In this document: piece by piece, positions 50,793 through 59,617 of the stretch
Layout: each line of letters starts with the position of its first letter
Numbering within the stretch: the stretch's first letter is position 1
NCBI RefSeq assembly: GCF_003970915.1
Contig: NZ_RXOF01000018.1
Location: 96,856-160,855 of the forward strand
DNA length: 64,000 bases
From: Hymenobacter gummosus
GTDB taxonomy: Bacteria > Bacteroidota > Bacteroidia > Cytophagales > Hymenobacteraceae
Reading direction: 5' to 3'
Position numbers and translations under genes: made by a program
The notes under the pieces: model-generated
Databases searched by the model: none
Told to the model about the DNA's origin: nothing
What the model saw: the letters and a program-made list of their open reading frames with translations, nothing else

Positions 50793-51005
50793 CTACAGGC
50801 TCCGCCACGTTTCATTCCATTCGTCAACAAGCCGATTAGTTTTTCTTTCATGCTCTGGTGACAATTCTTGGTGCTGCTCGGTAGCAGCAAAATTCTCATC
50901 TCGAAGCTTTTGCAGTCTTTGATGGATGTCTCTTAGCCTGTCCAGTTTCTTTCCTTGCTCAATGATTTTATCGATTTGAGCGGCAATGCCGGCTTTGTCG
51001 TACAT
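50793..51005 (-). CDS. Small helical hypothetical protein, unusually low GC
   Basis: A 70-aa protein from the Met at 51005 (an upstream Met at 51041 adds 12). It is Lys/Glu/Gln/Arg-rich with long amphipathic helices (AQIDKIIEQGKKLDRL, ENFAATEQHQEL), likely a coiled coil. Codon use is A/T-richer than neighbours, so it may be transferred. No function is recognised. Confidence 0.5.
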   Translation of the reverse strand: MYDKAGIAAQIDKIIEQGKKLDRLRDIHQRLQKLRDENFAATEQHQELSPEHERKTNRLVDEWNETWRSL

Positions 51006-51099
51006 GGTATGCGCGTAGATTGAGGGTTTAAGAGCATGCATTTGCCGCCCGCCACAACGTGGCGGGAGGCTCCCGTTTCAGCGGTAACTCGGGCGGCGG

Positions 51100-51397
51100 C
51101 TAGGCCGACAGCTCGGCGCGGCGCTGGGCAATACCGGCTTTGATGGTATTGAGCCTGGCTACCTGCACCTCACCCAGCTCCAGCTCCACGTCGTCGAGGA
51201 AGACTTCGGTGCCGGTTTTGCTGAGCGCGCTTCTGCAGCTTACGGCGCTGCAGCTGCAGGGTGTCCAGGTCCAGCTGGGCCTTGTCGGCGTCTTCATTGC
51301 TGATGCCAGGGGCGGCCAGGATGGCCTGCTGCGAGGCAATTTTGGCTTCAACTACGGCCAGGCGCGAGGCGGTGCCGGACTGGCGGCGCTCGGTGCG
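51100..51397 (-). pseudogene. Frameshifted remnant of a small coiled-coil protein
   Basis: Two partially overlapping minus-strand reading frames together give one coherent coil. The upstream part (about 51215-51397) reads LAVVEAKIASQQAILAAPG, then DADKAQLDLDTLQLQRRKLQKRAQ. It continues in another frame at about 51100-51215 as KTGTEVFLDDVELELGEVQ and TIKAGIAQRRAELSA. A stop codon directly precedes the 5' part and no start codon is present. The join near 51215-51230 suggests a 1-base indel. Sequencing error at this GC-rich spot is the alternative. Confidence 0.6.
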
Positions 51398-51477
51398 CTA
51401 GCCGGCAAGTGCTCAGTGCCGGCCAACTAAAAATCCTTTCAACGAATCATTTTGTCGCCCTTGGCGGTTAGGGACTT

Positions 51478-51693
51478 ATGTCAACTCCTAACCGACGCTC
51501 CCGGGCGGCCAAACCGGCCGAACCCGTACCCGCGCCCATGCTCTCGCACGCCGAGCACATGGAGAAGCTGCAAGCCCGTGAGCAGGGCAAAACCGTGATG
51601 TACAAGCAAGACGCCTGGGGCCACATCGAAACCCGTTTCGTGCGCACCCAGAACGTGAAAGCCTGGGAGGCCAAAGGCTTTATCGTCCGCTAG
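51478..51693 (+). CDS. Small basic hypothetical protein (71 aa)
   Basis: A 71-aa protein: a basic, Pro/Arg/Ala-rich start, then MLSHAEHMEKLQAREQGK and RFVRTQNVKAWEAKGFIVR. It is probably conserved in relatives but of unknown role. It has a strong terminator directly downstream, supporting expression. Confidence 0.65.
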   Translation: MSTPNRRSRAAKPAEPVPAPMLSHAEHMEKLQAREQGKTVMYKQDAWGHIETRFVRTQNVKAWEAKGFIVR

Positions 51694-51716
51694 CTCCCAC
51701 CCGTCGTCTCGCTCCG

Positions 51717-51754
51717 AAAAGGGCTTGCTGCCAGCTGGCGGCAAGCCCTTTTTT
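51717..51754 (+). terminator. Intrinsic terminator
   Basis: AAAAGGGCTTGC(T)GCC stem with GGC(G)GCAAGCCC-T6, following the gene at 51478. Confidence 0.85.
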
Positions 51755-52113
51755 CGTGGGGCAGCGCAGCGAGACGCAACCGTAGGAGGATTATGGAACT
51801 CCATTTTAGGGCAACTCAATGGCAGGCCAAGGCCAGCGCTAAGGCTAGTTCTCCTCCGCAGCTGATTCCGCGCATCAAGCGGCGGGGCCAGGGGTAGTTG
51901 AAGAACAAGGGCTAAAAAGCTAGCGGCTAGTTCCCCTCCTCAGATGAGGAGGGGCTAGGGGTGGTTGACCTTACACCAGAACGTCATGTAGCCTTTAGCT
52001 TTCTAGCTCTAATTTTTCAACCACCCCGCCCTTTGGGCACCCCTCCTCATCTGAGGAGGAGAATTAGCCGCTAGCTTGCAAATGGCCATTTTATTTAACT
52101 TCCTCGAATCCGC
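51755..52113. other. Intergenic region with inverted-repeat element
   Basis: About 360 bp without a gene. It holds a fragment of the GAGACGCAACC repeat (51769-51786), and then repeat copy A3 (51836-52079). The end is the AT-richer promoter zone of the TlpA-like gene. Confidence 0.6.
51836..52079. repeat. Dispersed inverted-repeat element, copy A3
   Basis: Contains a short copy with TTCCGCGCATCAAGCGGCG, followed by a full left arm (GCTAGTTCCCCTCCTCAGAT and GGGGTGGTTGA) and a right arm with TCAACCACCCCGCC variant and GAGGAGGAGAATTAGCCGCT. So it is a composite of two partial copies. Confidence 0.65.
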
Positions 52114-53268
52114 ATGAAACAACTACTACTCAGTCTGCTGCTGGCCGGGCCGGGGCTGGCCCTGGCGCAGCGTCCGGCCCCGGCTCCGGCCCCCATTACC
52201 TACACCCTGCGCGGCACCATCGGCAAGCTTAATGCCCCGGCCAAGATTTACCTGGTGCGCCCGGCCATTATGGATTCGGCGACGCTGAAAAACGGGGTGT
52301 TTGAGCTGAAAGGCCACACCGACGTACCCAAGGAAATGGTGCTCATCCTGAGCCGCAACGGCAACCTGCGCCAGCACCACCTCTGGGAAGACGCGCCCGA
52401 AGCCCGCGACGCCATCCGGGTGTTTCTGGAGCCCACCCCGGTGGTGCTGACCAGCCCCGACTCGCTCCGCCACGCCACCGTGCAGGGCGGCCCGCTCACC
52501 ACCGACCACCGGCAGCTGCTGGCCGCGCTCCAGCCCATCGAGGACCAGCAGAACGCGCTGGATGCCGCGTACGAGCGCGCCCCCAAGGAGCAGCAGCAGC
52601 GGCCGGAGTTCAAGCAGCCCTTGCTGGCCCGGCAGCAGGCCCTGCGGGCGGAGCGCGACCAGCGCCGCGCCGCTTTTATCAAAGCCCACCCCGGTTCCTG
52701 GGTAAGCCTGGAGGTGCTGCAGAAGTTTGGCAGCGTGCCCCAGTACGCCGAGGTGGCCCCGCTCTACGAGGTGCTGAGCCCCGCGCTGAAAAGCACGCCC
52801 CCCGGCCAGGAGTACGCCCGGATGCTGCAGGCCATCAAGCGCGTGGCCATCGGGGCCGAAGCGCCCGACTTCACCCAGCTCGACCCCGCGGGCCAGCCGG
52901 TGCGCCTGAGCAGCCTGCGCGGCAAGTACGTGCTCATCGATTTCTGGGCCAGCTGGTGCCGCCCCTGCCGCGAAGAAAACCCCAACGTGGTGAAGGCCTA
53001 CCACGAGTTCAAGGGCCGCAACTTCGACGTGCTGGGCGTCTCGCTCGACAGCGAAAAAAGCCGCGAGAAATGGCTGCAGGCCATCAAGGACGACCAGCTG
53101 CCCTGGACGCAGGTATCGGACCTGAAGGGCTGGCAGAACGCCGCGGCCGAGCAGTACCATGTGCTGGGCATCCCGCAAAACTTCCTGCTCGACCCCAGCG
53201 GCAAAATCATTGCCGTGAACCTGCGCGGGGAGGAGCTGCGGGCGGCGCTGGCGCGCTACCTCCAGTAG
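52114..53268 (+). CDS. TlpA-like thioredoxin-fold protein (peroxiredoxin/AhpC-TSA type) with DUF4369-like N-terminus
   Basis: A 384-aa exported protein. The signal peptide (MKQLLLSLLLAGPGLALAQ) is followed by a beta-rich N-terminal domain (about 28-120, YTLRGTIGKLNAPAKIYLV), typical of Bacteroidota thioredoxins. A helical middle and a C-terminal thioredoxin domain (about 245-384) with WASWCRPCREENP (WCxPC site) and the cis-Pro GIPQNFLLD follow. It probably reduces or forms disulfides in the periplasm or membrane. Monocistronic. Confidence 0.9.
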   Translation: MKQLLLSLLLAGPGLALAQRPAPAPAPITYTLRGTIGKLNAPAKIYLVRPAIMDSATLKNGVFELKGHTDVPKEMVLILSRNGNLRQHHLWEDAPEARDAIRVFLEPTPVVLTSPDSLRHATVQGGPLTTDHRQLLAALQPIEDQQNALDAAYERAPKEQQQRPEFKQPLLARQQALRAERDQRRAAFIKAHPGSWVSLEVLQKFGSVPQYAEVAPLYEVLSPALKSTPPGQEYARMLQAIKRVAIGAEAPDFTQLDPAGQPVRLSSLRGKYVLIDFWASWCRPCREENPNVVKAYHEFKGRNFDVLGVSLDSEKSREKWLQAIKDDQLPWTQVSDLKGWQNAAAEQYHVLGIPQNFLLDPSGKIIAVNLRGEELRAALARYLQ

Positions 53269-53417
53269 CCAAAGCGGGTTGATACACTGCCATGCCAAGC
53301 CGCGCAAGTCAGCCGGGTAGCCGAGGTTGAACGGCCACCCCAGCAAGTGAGGCCGGGCGTAGTGGAGCCCTTGGTCGACTGATACTCGCTAGCCACCATC
53401 CGCTTCACCAGCCCCCG

Positions 53418-54263
53418 ATGCCGCTCCGCCGCCGCCGCTTGGTCCTCATTCTGCTGCTGGCCGGCCTCAGCGCCTGCACCGACCAGCCGGCCACCCGCCA
53501 GCCAGCCGCGGCGCCCGTACCCGCCGACCTTGATACTGCCGCCCTGTCCAGCGGGCGGGTGTGGGTAGATACCACCGAACTGCCCCCGCGCCGGGCCGAC
53601 GAGCCGGCACCCGGGGCCGACCCTGCCCGGGGCGCCGATACCCTCGGGGCCCGCGCCGCGGCTTACGAGCCGTATGGGCTGCGGGCCTTGCGGGGCCTGC
53701 CCGATTCGGAAACCTACCTCGATACCCTCTCGCCGCGGCTGCTGCTGCTGGCTGCCCGGAGCGGTGCCGACCGGCCAATCCTGCTGAGCCGGGCGGCCCT
53801 AACCGACACCAGCTGGCTGGCGCTGACGCCGGAGCTGGACCGCTTCGGCGAGTGGCAGGGCCACGTGGAGGTGGCCGTGCAGGAAGGCGACCTGGATGGC
53901 CGCGGCCGGCCGGAAGTGTTAGTGACCTTGACCACGAGCGGCTACGGCAGTGGGGCGGGCTACCGGCGTTCCAAGGCCTGGCTGTTCGACGTGACGCCGC
54001 CGCGGCCGCGCCTGCTGCTCCGGGTGGGTACCGCAGCGGTGGACGAGGCGCTGCCCGGCTACTACGCCCGCCACAACCTCGAATTTGACCCGCGGGACCA
54101 GTACACCGGGTTTGAGCGCACCGTCGGGCTGCGCCGCGGGGAGCTACGGCTAGGGCCGGTGAGGCTGCTGGGCCGTTTCCGGCGCCAGGATATGTCTGCC
54201 CCGCCCTTGCCCGCTGGCCGCTACCACTACCGCGGTGGGCGGCTGCGGCGGGCGGGGCAGTAG
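53418..54263 (+). CDS. Hypothetical lipoprotein
   Basis: A 281-aa lipoprotein (lipobox LSAC, Cys20), Arg/Ala/Leu-rich. It has paired DLDGRGRPEVLVTLTTSGYGSGAGYRRS and a C-terminal segment GRYHYRGGRLRRAG that resembles the end of the protein at 55399 (GRYQYRQGNLQWVG). This suggests that the two are distant paralogues in a local gene run. Function unknown. Confidence 0.7.
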   Translation: MPLRRRRLVLILLLAGLSACTDQPATRQPAAAPVPADLDTAALSSGRVWVDTTELPPRRADEPAPGADPARGADTLGARAAAYEPYGLRALRGLPDSETYLDTLSPRLLLLAARSGADRPILLSRAALTDTSWLALTPELDRFGEWQGHVEVAVQEGDLDGRGRPEVLVTLTTSGYGSGAGYRRSKAWLFDVTPPRPRLLLRVGTAAVDEALPGYYARHNLEFDPRDQYTGFERTVGLRRGELRLGPVRLLGRFRRQDMSAPPLPAGRYHYRGGRLRRAGQ

Positions 54264-54360
54264 CCCCCCGGCAACCTTGCCCGCGCCCCCTGCGAATACC
54301 CTGAACCGGGCCGGTGGGCAATGCCGCTTGGGCCACGCCGGGGCACTATTCCTCCTCGCT

Positions 54361-54771
54361 ATGGGCAAGAACAAGAAGAAGCACAAAAAGCAGGACAGCG
54401 TGTCGGACAACGTGTTCGACGCCACGGCCCTGTCGATCAAGAAGTACCGCAAGGTCACCAACGAGCTGGCCAAGCTCAGCCCCGGGCAGAAGCTGCTGGG
54501 CGGGCTGCTGCTGGCGGCGGCCGGGTATTTCTACTACAAAAACCTGCGCGACGAGGATTGGCAAGATTCGCCCGTGGCCGGCCTGCTGCCCGTGCCGCTG
54601 CTGCCCCTGGTGCGCCGCGCTGCCCACGCTCCCCAGTCCCCCGCCGAGCCCGAACCGGCCGAAGTCGTGGAGCCGACGCCGCCGGTGGTAAAGAAGCGCA
54701 AGGCCACCAAGACGAGCAAGCACGCCGGCAGCTTCGGCAAGAAAGCCGCCGCCAGCCCCGATGAGGAATAG
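54361..54771 (+). CDS. Lys-rich single-pass membrane protein
   Basis: A 136-aa protein starting at ATG 54361. The strongly basic N-terminus (KNKKKHKKQ) is followed by a helix (about 20-40), a membrane segment (about 45-58: KLLGGLLLAAAGYFYY) and a Pro/Glu/Lys-rich tail (PAEPEPAEVVEPTPP, KKRKATKTSKHAG). It looks like a smaller relative of the protein at 54976. Function unknown; the basic end may bind nucleic acid or membranes. Confidence 0.65.
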   Translation: MGKNKKKHKKQDSVSDNVFDATALSIKKYRKVTNELAKLSPGQKLLGGLLLAAAGYFYYKNLRDEDWQDSPVAGLLPVPLLPLVRRAAHAPQSPAEPEPAEVVEPTPPVVKKRKATKTSKHAGSFGKKAAASPDEE

Positions 54772-54975
54772 GCCGGAATCCTGTGCTGGGAAAGGTCAAC
54801 CTGGCGGAGCGTACGGCAGATAAAGGGGAACGGGCGGCCTGGTACGAATCGACAAGCCCAAACAGCTGCAGCGTTAAGAACGAGCCGGGCGGCAACCTTC
54901 CGCCGGCAAATTGCGCATACCCCTGGGGCCGGCAATACGCCGGTGGCCTCTTTCCAACCCTAGCACGCACCCGCC

Positions 54976-55218
54976 ATGCCGAAGAAAAAAAACAAAGCCG
55001 GCAAGAAGAAAAAGTCCCTGCTCGGCCGCGCCGGTAAGTCGATCAAAAAGCTCAGCACCACCCAGAAAGTGGTCGGTGGCTCGGCCCTGCTGGCCCTGGG
55101 GCTGGGCTACCTGGCCCAGCGCAGCGGCCTGTTTGCCGGCGCCTCTGCCTCCGCCGCCGACGATACCGAAGCCAACACCGGCGAAAGCCTCACCTCCATG
55201 GAAGGCGCAAGCCTGTAG
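54976..55218 (+). CDS. Lys-rich single-pass membrane protein, short paralogue
   Basis: An 80-aa protein with the same plan as the product of 54361: a basic N-terminus (PKKKNKAGKKKKS), a linker (KSIKKLSTTQK), a membrane segment (about 34-46, GGSALLALGLGYLA) and a short acidic/Ser tail. It lies 200 bp after its relative. Its terminator-like hairpin is at 55237. Confidence 0.65.
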   Translation: MPKKKNKAGKKKKSLLGRAGKSIKKLSTTQKVVGGSALLALGLGYLAQRSGLFAGASASAADDTEANTGESLTSMEGASL

Positions 55219-55236
55219 AGCCCTTCGCCCCCCCCG

Positions 55237-55303
55237 GGCAACGCCGAACGGCGTGCGGACGCAGAAAGCATTTTCCTGCGTCCGCACGCCGTTCGGCGTT
55301 GCC
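55237..55303 (+). terminator. Strong long hairpin (28-bp perfect stem)
   Basis: GGCAACGCCGAACGGCGTGC continues as GGACGCAG and is exactly reversed after an 11-nt loop, followed by TGTTTTAT. It is a good terminator, also a possible repeat. Confidence 0.75.
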
Positions 55304-55398
55304 CTGTTTTATCGTTGCCACTGCCCGTTTTTCATTTGCGTTTCTTCCCTCGCTACCTTTCGGGTTCATCGCTCCCCAATCATTGTTTCCGCTGCCCG

Positions 55399-56124
55399 AT
55401 GGCGCTGTTATCCTTCCTGCTGGCTGGCCTGTGGTGGGGCCCGCTCGCCCGGGCCGCGGCCGGGCCCGACCAGGCGCCGGTGCGGCCCCTCGTGCGCGGG
55501 CGCGAGCTGCCGGTGCAGCTGCGCACCACCGCGCAGCTATGGCCCGCCCCCGCCCGGGGCCCCGAGCCCGGCGAAACCCTGCTCTGCGGGCGGGAGGGCC
55601 TCAACGGCTGGCTGCTGCAGCGCCTGCCCGGCCACGGCGACACCCTCTGGCGGCAAATCAGCTTCCGGCTGCCCGCCCGGCCGCACGGCGAAAATGAATC
55701 GTCGCCGACCGGCGCCTACCTCATGATTGAGCAGCAGCAGCGCCTGCAGCGGGACGGGCCGCTGCTGGTGCACCTGCGGTGGGCCCGCGAATGGCATGGC
55801 GCCGGCCGGTTCGCCGTCATTACCAACGAAGACGGCCGGCTGCTCCTGGCCCTGGAGCCCCGACCCCGGCTGCTGCTCAGCGAGCTGACTACGCTCAGCA
55901 ACGGCGGCTACGACGAAAGCGACCAGTTGCAGCGTCGCGGCTGGGAGCGGGACTGGCGGCTGAGCCAGGGCTACGTGCGCGTCGGCCCGCTGTACCACCT
56001 CGACGGCACCACCCGCACGCGCTGGCGCCTGGCCCAGGGGCTGGCGGCGGACTGCCCGCTCACGCCCATCAAGCCCGGCCGCTACCAATACCGGCAGGGC
56101 AACTTGCAGTGGGTAGGGCCGTAA
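55399..56124 (+). CDS. Hypothetical secreted protein
   Basis: A 241-aa protein from the ATG at 55399 (an upstream in-frame Met at 55315 lies before the likely signal peptide). The N-terminus (MALLSFLLAGLWWGPLARAAA) is a probable signal peptide. The body is Arg/Leu-rich with ALEPRPRLLLSELTTLSNGGYDES split in two strands and a Gly/Gln-rich end (GRYQYRQGNLQWVGP). Distant paralogue of 53418. Unknown role. Confidence 0.65.
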   Translation: MALLSFLLAGLWWGPLARAAAGPDQAPVRPLVRGRELPVQLRTTAQLWPAPARGPEPGETLLCGREGLNGWLLQRLPGHGDTLWRQISFRLPARPHGENESSPTGAYLMIEQQQRLQRDGPLLVHLRWAREWHGAGRFAVITNEDGRLLLALEPRPRLLLSELTTLSNGGYDESDQLQRRGWERDWRLSQGYVRVGPLYHLDGTTRTRWRLAQGLAADCPLTPIKPGRYQYRQGNLQWVGP

Positions 56125-56225
56125 AGGCTGCCCCAGCCCCCGGGCACGACGAATCCGGCGCGGGACGTTGGTGGAGTTACGGCGCACAAAGGCCTGTCTT
56201 CCTGAGCTTATTTTCCGCTTCGCAA

Positions 56226-58733
56226 TTGCTTACGCGTTACCCCAAATTCCTGGTTTTCCTGTTGCTGGCCCTGCTATGGGGGCCGGCCGCCTGGGCCAGC
56301 CCCCCGCCGCCTCCTGCCAAGCCCCGGCCGGGGCGCCGCATCGACGACGTCACGCTTAAGCGGGCTTTGTCGCGGGCCATTACCATGTACCAGCTCTGCG
56401 CCGAGAAGTACCCCGACGAAACCCGGCGCGAGCAGCAGATGGCCGCCCTCGACGATATTGGGGCGCGGTTTATCGGGCGGACGGCGCTGTGGTGGAACAA
56501 CACCTACGGCGCGCAGGAGGAGGAGGCCCACTTTCAGCGCACCTACGTGAATACCAGCCGCCTGCTGGCCACCGATTCCAGCCGCATCGTGCAGGCCGGG
56601 GTGATGGAGTTCATTGCCGGCCGCGACCCCGCCACCGACTCGCTCACGTCCATCAACGCCAGCACCATCCCAGTGCCGGCCTGGGTACTGCGCGACTGGG
56701 GGTTGCCCGTGGTTAAGCGCAACTTCGACGCCCGCGCCATTGCCTACGCCCCCAAGGACGCCGACGACCCCTGGCGCGGCATGTCGGAGGCCGTGCCCGA
56801 CGTGACCCGGCTCGAAGCCCGGCTCTGGCTTTACTACCGGGCCTGCCGCTACATGGCCTGCGGCATCGAGGCCCTGCACATGGGCCAGTGGAACCTGATT
56901 AGCAATAAGGATAAGCGGGGCGTAGGCGGTAAGCGGCCCTATTACTACACGAACCAGCTGTTTGACAAGATTCGGGCGTTTGCGGCCAACGGCTCGCCCT
57001 ACTTCGAGCAGCCCAACGGCCGCAAGGGCGCCCGGCACGGCTACGTGGTGCTGGATTTTCACAGCAAGGAGCCGGTGTATTACCGCGCCCCGTGGCGGCG
57101 GCCGGTCGATTTATTCGACTTTTACTCCAACCCCATCAGCGCCCGCGAGGTGCTGACCGGGGGCCAACCGGGCGGGCTCTACGGATACCCGGCGTGGAGT
57201 ACCCTGCTGATGCCGAACGAGTGCGCCCTGCCCGGACGCGGGGCCCTGGCCAATCGCGGCAACCCGCGGCTGATGCTGGTGGAGCTGGACAATAGCCTCA
57301 GCAGCCCGCACGCGCCCAGCCTCCACGACCCCACGCAGGAAATGTGGGGCTGGGACGAAATTACCTGGTTTGCGGCCCAGCCCTGCGCCTACCGCAGCGA
57401 CTGGCTGTGCTACGTGTACCGCTGGCTGCAGTGCAACGCACCCAACACCTTCATGGAAATGCCCGGCCGGCGCAGCCTGAGCAGCCCCACCGTGGGTAGC
57501 ATGTACGAGTTTGAAAACCCGGCCAGCGCCCGCCCGCACCAGGGACAGCCCTGCGCGCCCGCCGGGGGCGTTTCGCTGGAGCAGCAGCGCCTGCGGGAGC
57601 TATGGCGCGGGGAGCACGACGACTATTACCCCGGCGGTACCCTACCGGGGCCCGACGCGGCCCGCCCCGCCGACGGCGTGGCGGTGGAGGGCAACGGCTC
57701 GGTGTACTGGATTGAGGCGGCCACCGGCCAGATTCGGCACGGGCAGTGGGACGTAGCCGCCGCCCGCTGGCAGGTGCAGGAGCTGCCCGGCGTGGCCGAT
57801 GCGGCCGACAACCTGCTGGTGCTGGCTCCCGGCCAGCTGATTTACCGCAGCAGCGGCTACGAAATCAAGTTCTGCCAGTACACCCCCGCCCCCGATAACG
57901 CTACCCCGGGCACCTGGACTACCACCGCCACCGGCGTGGCCAACGCGGCCGGGGCGCTGACGCTGGCCAGTAGTGGCCCGCTGCACGTGCGCCAAAACCT
58001 GCCCACGGTGTACTACCGCAGCCGGCAAAACACGCTGGACTACGTGGCGCGGGACAGCACCGGCCGCTGGCTTCCCGGCCGCATCAGCCCTGCCGACCAG
58101 CCCGATCAGCCCATTACCGTCGACGTTACCGAGGGGGCCATCATCAGCGCGGTGCCGGGCACGGTGTTCTACATTGCCAATCAGCGGCTGCAGGCGGTGC
58201 GCGCCACTGCGGCCGGCTGGCGCAACGTGCCGGCGCCCGCACTGCCCGCCCGCAGCCACCTGGCGGTGGAAAAAATCGATACCACTACCAACATCATCGT
58301 GTACAGCATCACGCCCGATGCCCGCGTGGCCTTCGCGCGCTACAACCACCACCCCGTCGCGCCGCGCTGGGACTCGGTGGCCGTGAGCGGCCACGCCGTG
58401 ATAGAAGCCACCGCGGGCGCGGCCGGCGACATCATCGTGACCGGCAACAGCCAGCTGCTGTACCGCACCGGGGCCGGCGGCATCCGCAGCTTGCGCTGGT
58501 GCCAGGGCTACCTCGTCGATTATTACCCGCGGGTGCAGGACTGCGTGCGGGGCCTCACGCGCCAGCCCGACAACGGCCTCTATTACCTCGGCCGTCAGGG
58601 CGAGCTGCGCTACCTGGGCTGGGACGCGCCCACCTGCTCGTGGTCGGAGCAGCGCCTGGCCGAGCTGCAGCCGGCCGCCACCCGGGTTGCCCGCGCGCCC
58701 TGGTGGCGCTTCGGCCGCCGCCCGGCCCGGTAA
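56226..58733 (+). CDS. Large secreted protein with C-terminal beta-propeller repeats
   Basis: About 835 residues from a TTG start at 56226, chosen because it immediately precedes a signal peptide (LTRYPKFLVFLLLALLWGPA); no ATG is available before the hydrophobic stretch in this frame. Residues about 50-420 form an unrecognised domain (RAITMYQLCAEKYPDE, GYVVLDFHSKEPVYYRAP). From about 480 there are repeated blades (GNGSVYWIEAATGQIRHGQW, TVYYRSRQNTLDYVARD, TVFYIANQRLQAV, GLYYLGRQGELRYLGW), like a lectin-type beta-propeller. Surface binding is plausible. Confidence 0.65.
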   Translation: MLTRYPKFLVFLLLALLWGPAAWASPPPPPAKPRPGRRIDDVTLKRALSRAITMYQLCAEKYPDETRREQQMAALDDIGARFIGRTALWWNNTYGAQEEEAHFQRTYVNTSRLLATDSSRIVQAGVMEFIAGRDPATDSLTSINASTIPVPAWVLRDWGLPVVKRNFDARAIAYAPKDADDPWRGMSEAVPDVTRLEARLWLYYRACRYMACGIEALHMGQWNLISNKDKRGVGGKRPYYYTNQLFDKIRAFAANGSPYFEQPNGRKGARHGYVVLDFHSKEPVYYRAPWRRPVDLFDFYSNPISAREVLTGGQPGGLYGYPAWSTLLMPNECALPGRGALANRGNPRLMLVELDNSLSSPHAPSLHDPTQEMWGWDEITWFAAQPCAYRSDWLCYVYRWLQCNAPNTFMEMPGRRSLSSPTVGSMYEFENPASARPHQGQPCAPAGGVSLEQQRLRELWRGEHDDYYPGGTLPGPDAARPADGVAVEGNGSVYWIEAATGQIRHGQWDVAAARWQVQELPGVADAADNLLVLAPGQLIYRSSGYEIKFCQYTPAPDNATPGTWTTTATGVANAAGALTLASSGPLHVRQNLPTVYYRSRQNTLDYVARDSTGRWLPGRISPADQPDQPITVDVTEGAIISAVPGTVFYIANQRLQAVRATAAGWRNVPAPALPARSHLAVEKIDTTTNIIVYSITPDARVAFARYNHHPVAPRWDSVAVSGHAVIEATAGAAGDIIVTGNSQLLYRTGAGGIRSLRWCQGYLVDYYPRVQDCVRGLTRQPDNGLYYLGRQGELRYLGWDAPTCSWSEQRLAELQPAATRVARAPWWRFGRRPAR

Positions 58734-58776
58734 GCCCGTTCGGGCGCCCAATCTTCTTAATGCAGCTCCTAATGCA

Positions 58777-58818
58777 GCCGCGCCGCCGCCCTCCGTTGGG
58801 AAGGTGCGACGGCGCGGC
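58777..58818. terminator. Hairpin between convergent genes
   Basis: GCCGCGCCG pairs with CGGCGCGGC, with an inner CCTCC-GTTG-GGAAGG stem. No T-tract. It lies between the genes ending at 58733 (+) and 58890 (-). Confidence 0.5.
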
Positions 58819-58889
58819 CGGTGTGAGTATGGGGGCTGATGCGGGCTTACGTCATAGGCAGGTAGCGTGAGAGGTGAGCAGAAGCGGCC

Positions 58890-59462
58890 CTAGCCGCGCT
58901 GGGGCCGGTAGTGCAGCGCCGTGATGCCGCAGGCGAAGGTGCGGGCTGCCAGCAGCTGCAGCGGGCGCTTCTCCGGCAGCTGCTGGAAGATGGGCAGGCC
59001 CCGGCCGATGGCCACGGGGTTGACCAGCAGGTGGTACTCGTCGATGAGGTCGTGCGCAATGAGGCTGCCCACGAAGCTGGCCCCGCCGTAGGCCATCAGG
59101 TCGCCGCCGGGCCGCTGCTTGAGCTGCCCGATTGCCGCGGGCAACTCGGCCCGGGCCAGCGTGGTATTGGCCCAGGCCGACTGCGTGAGCGTGCGGCTGA
59201 ACACCACCTTGGGCGTGTCGGTGAACTTGCGACCGGCCGCCACGTCGGGGTTGCCCTCGTCGGCGGCCACGGCGGCCCAGTGCGGGATGAAGCCCTCGGC
59301 CAGCTTACGGCCCAGCACAATGCCGTCGACGGGCGCGGTCAGGGCTTCCACGTAGGCATCCAGCTCCTGGTCCCAGGGGCAGGTCAGCCAATCCATTTCG
59401 CCGTTGGGGCCGCCGATAAAGCCGTCGACGGATATCTGTACTTGCAGCTTGAGTTTGCGCAT
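58890..59462 (-). CDS. DHFR-fold reductase (RibD C-terminal/YwjB-like)
   Basis: A 190-aa protein with the dihydrofolate-reductase/RibD-C fold: QVQISVDGFIGGPNGEMDW at the start, IVLGRKLAEGF, KVVFSRTLTQSAW and GGDLMAYGGASFVGSLI, where the GG-containing loop binds the NADPH. Members of this stand-alone family are of uncertain substrate, and may reduce small pteridine-like or other molecules. Monocistronic. Confidence 0.88.
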   Translation of the reverse strand: MRKLKLQVQISVDGFIGGPNGEMDWLTCPWDQELDAYVEALTAPVDGIVLGRKLAEGFIPHWAAVAADEGNPDVAAGRKFTDTPKVVFSRTLTQSAWANTTLARAELPAAIGQLKQRPGGDLMAYGGASFVGSLIAHDLIDEYHLLVNPVAIGRGLPIFQQLPEKRPLQLLAARTFACGITALHYRPQRG

Positions 59463-59488
59463 CGCGTGGGGGTGCTAAGGGAAATAAG

Positions 59489-59610
59489 GTAGCGCGGGCT
59501 TGGCTTCGCCTTCCTTGGGTTGAGTCCGCGTCCGCCTGATGCCGTTCGGCCGATTTCGTTCGAGCGGACGCGGGCTCAACCGAAGGAAGGCGAAGCCAAG
59601 CCCGCGCTAC
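59489..59610. repeat. 122-bp element with about 47-bp inverted arms
   Basis: The left arm starts GTAGCGCGGGCTTGGCTTCG and the right arm ends with its complement CGAAGCCAAGCCCGCGCTAC. The inner arms GAGTCCGCGTCCGC/GCGGACGCGGGCTC continue the pairing. It lies between the DHFR-fold gene (its 5' side) and the end of the VOC gene. MITE-like, non-coding. Confidence 0.7.
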
Positions 59611-59617
59611 GGGCAGA

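Noticed and set aside
51140-51430. 96-codon plus-strand frame over the frameshifted remnant
   Set aside because: The minus strand yields a coherent coiled coil in two frames; this frame looks like shadow.
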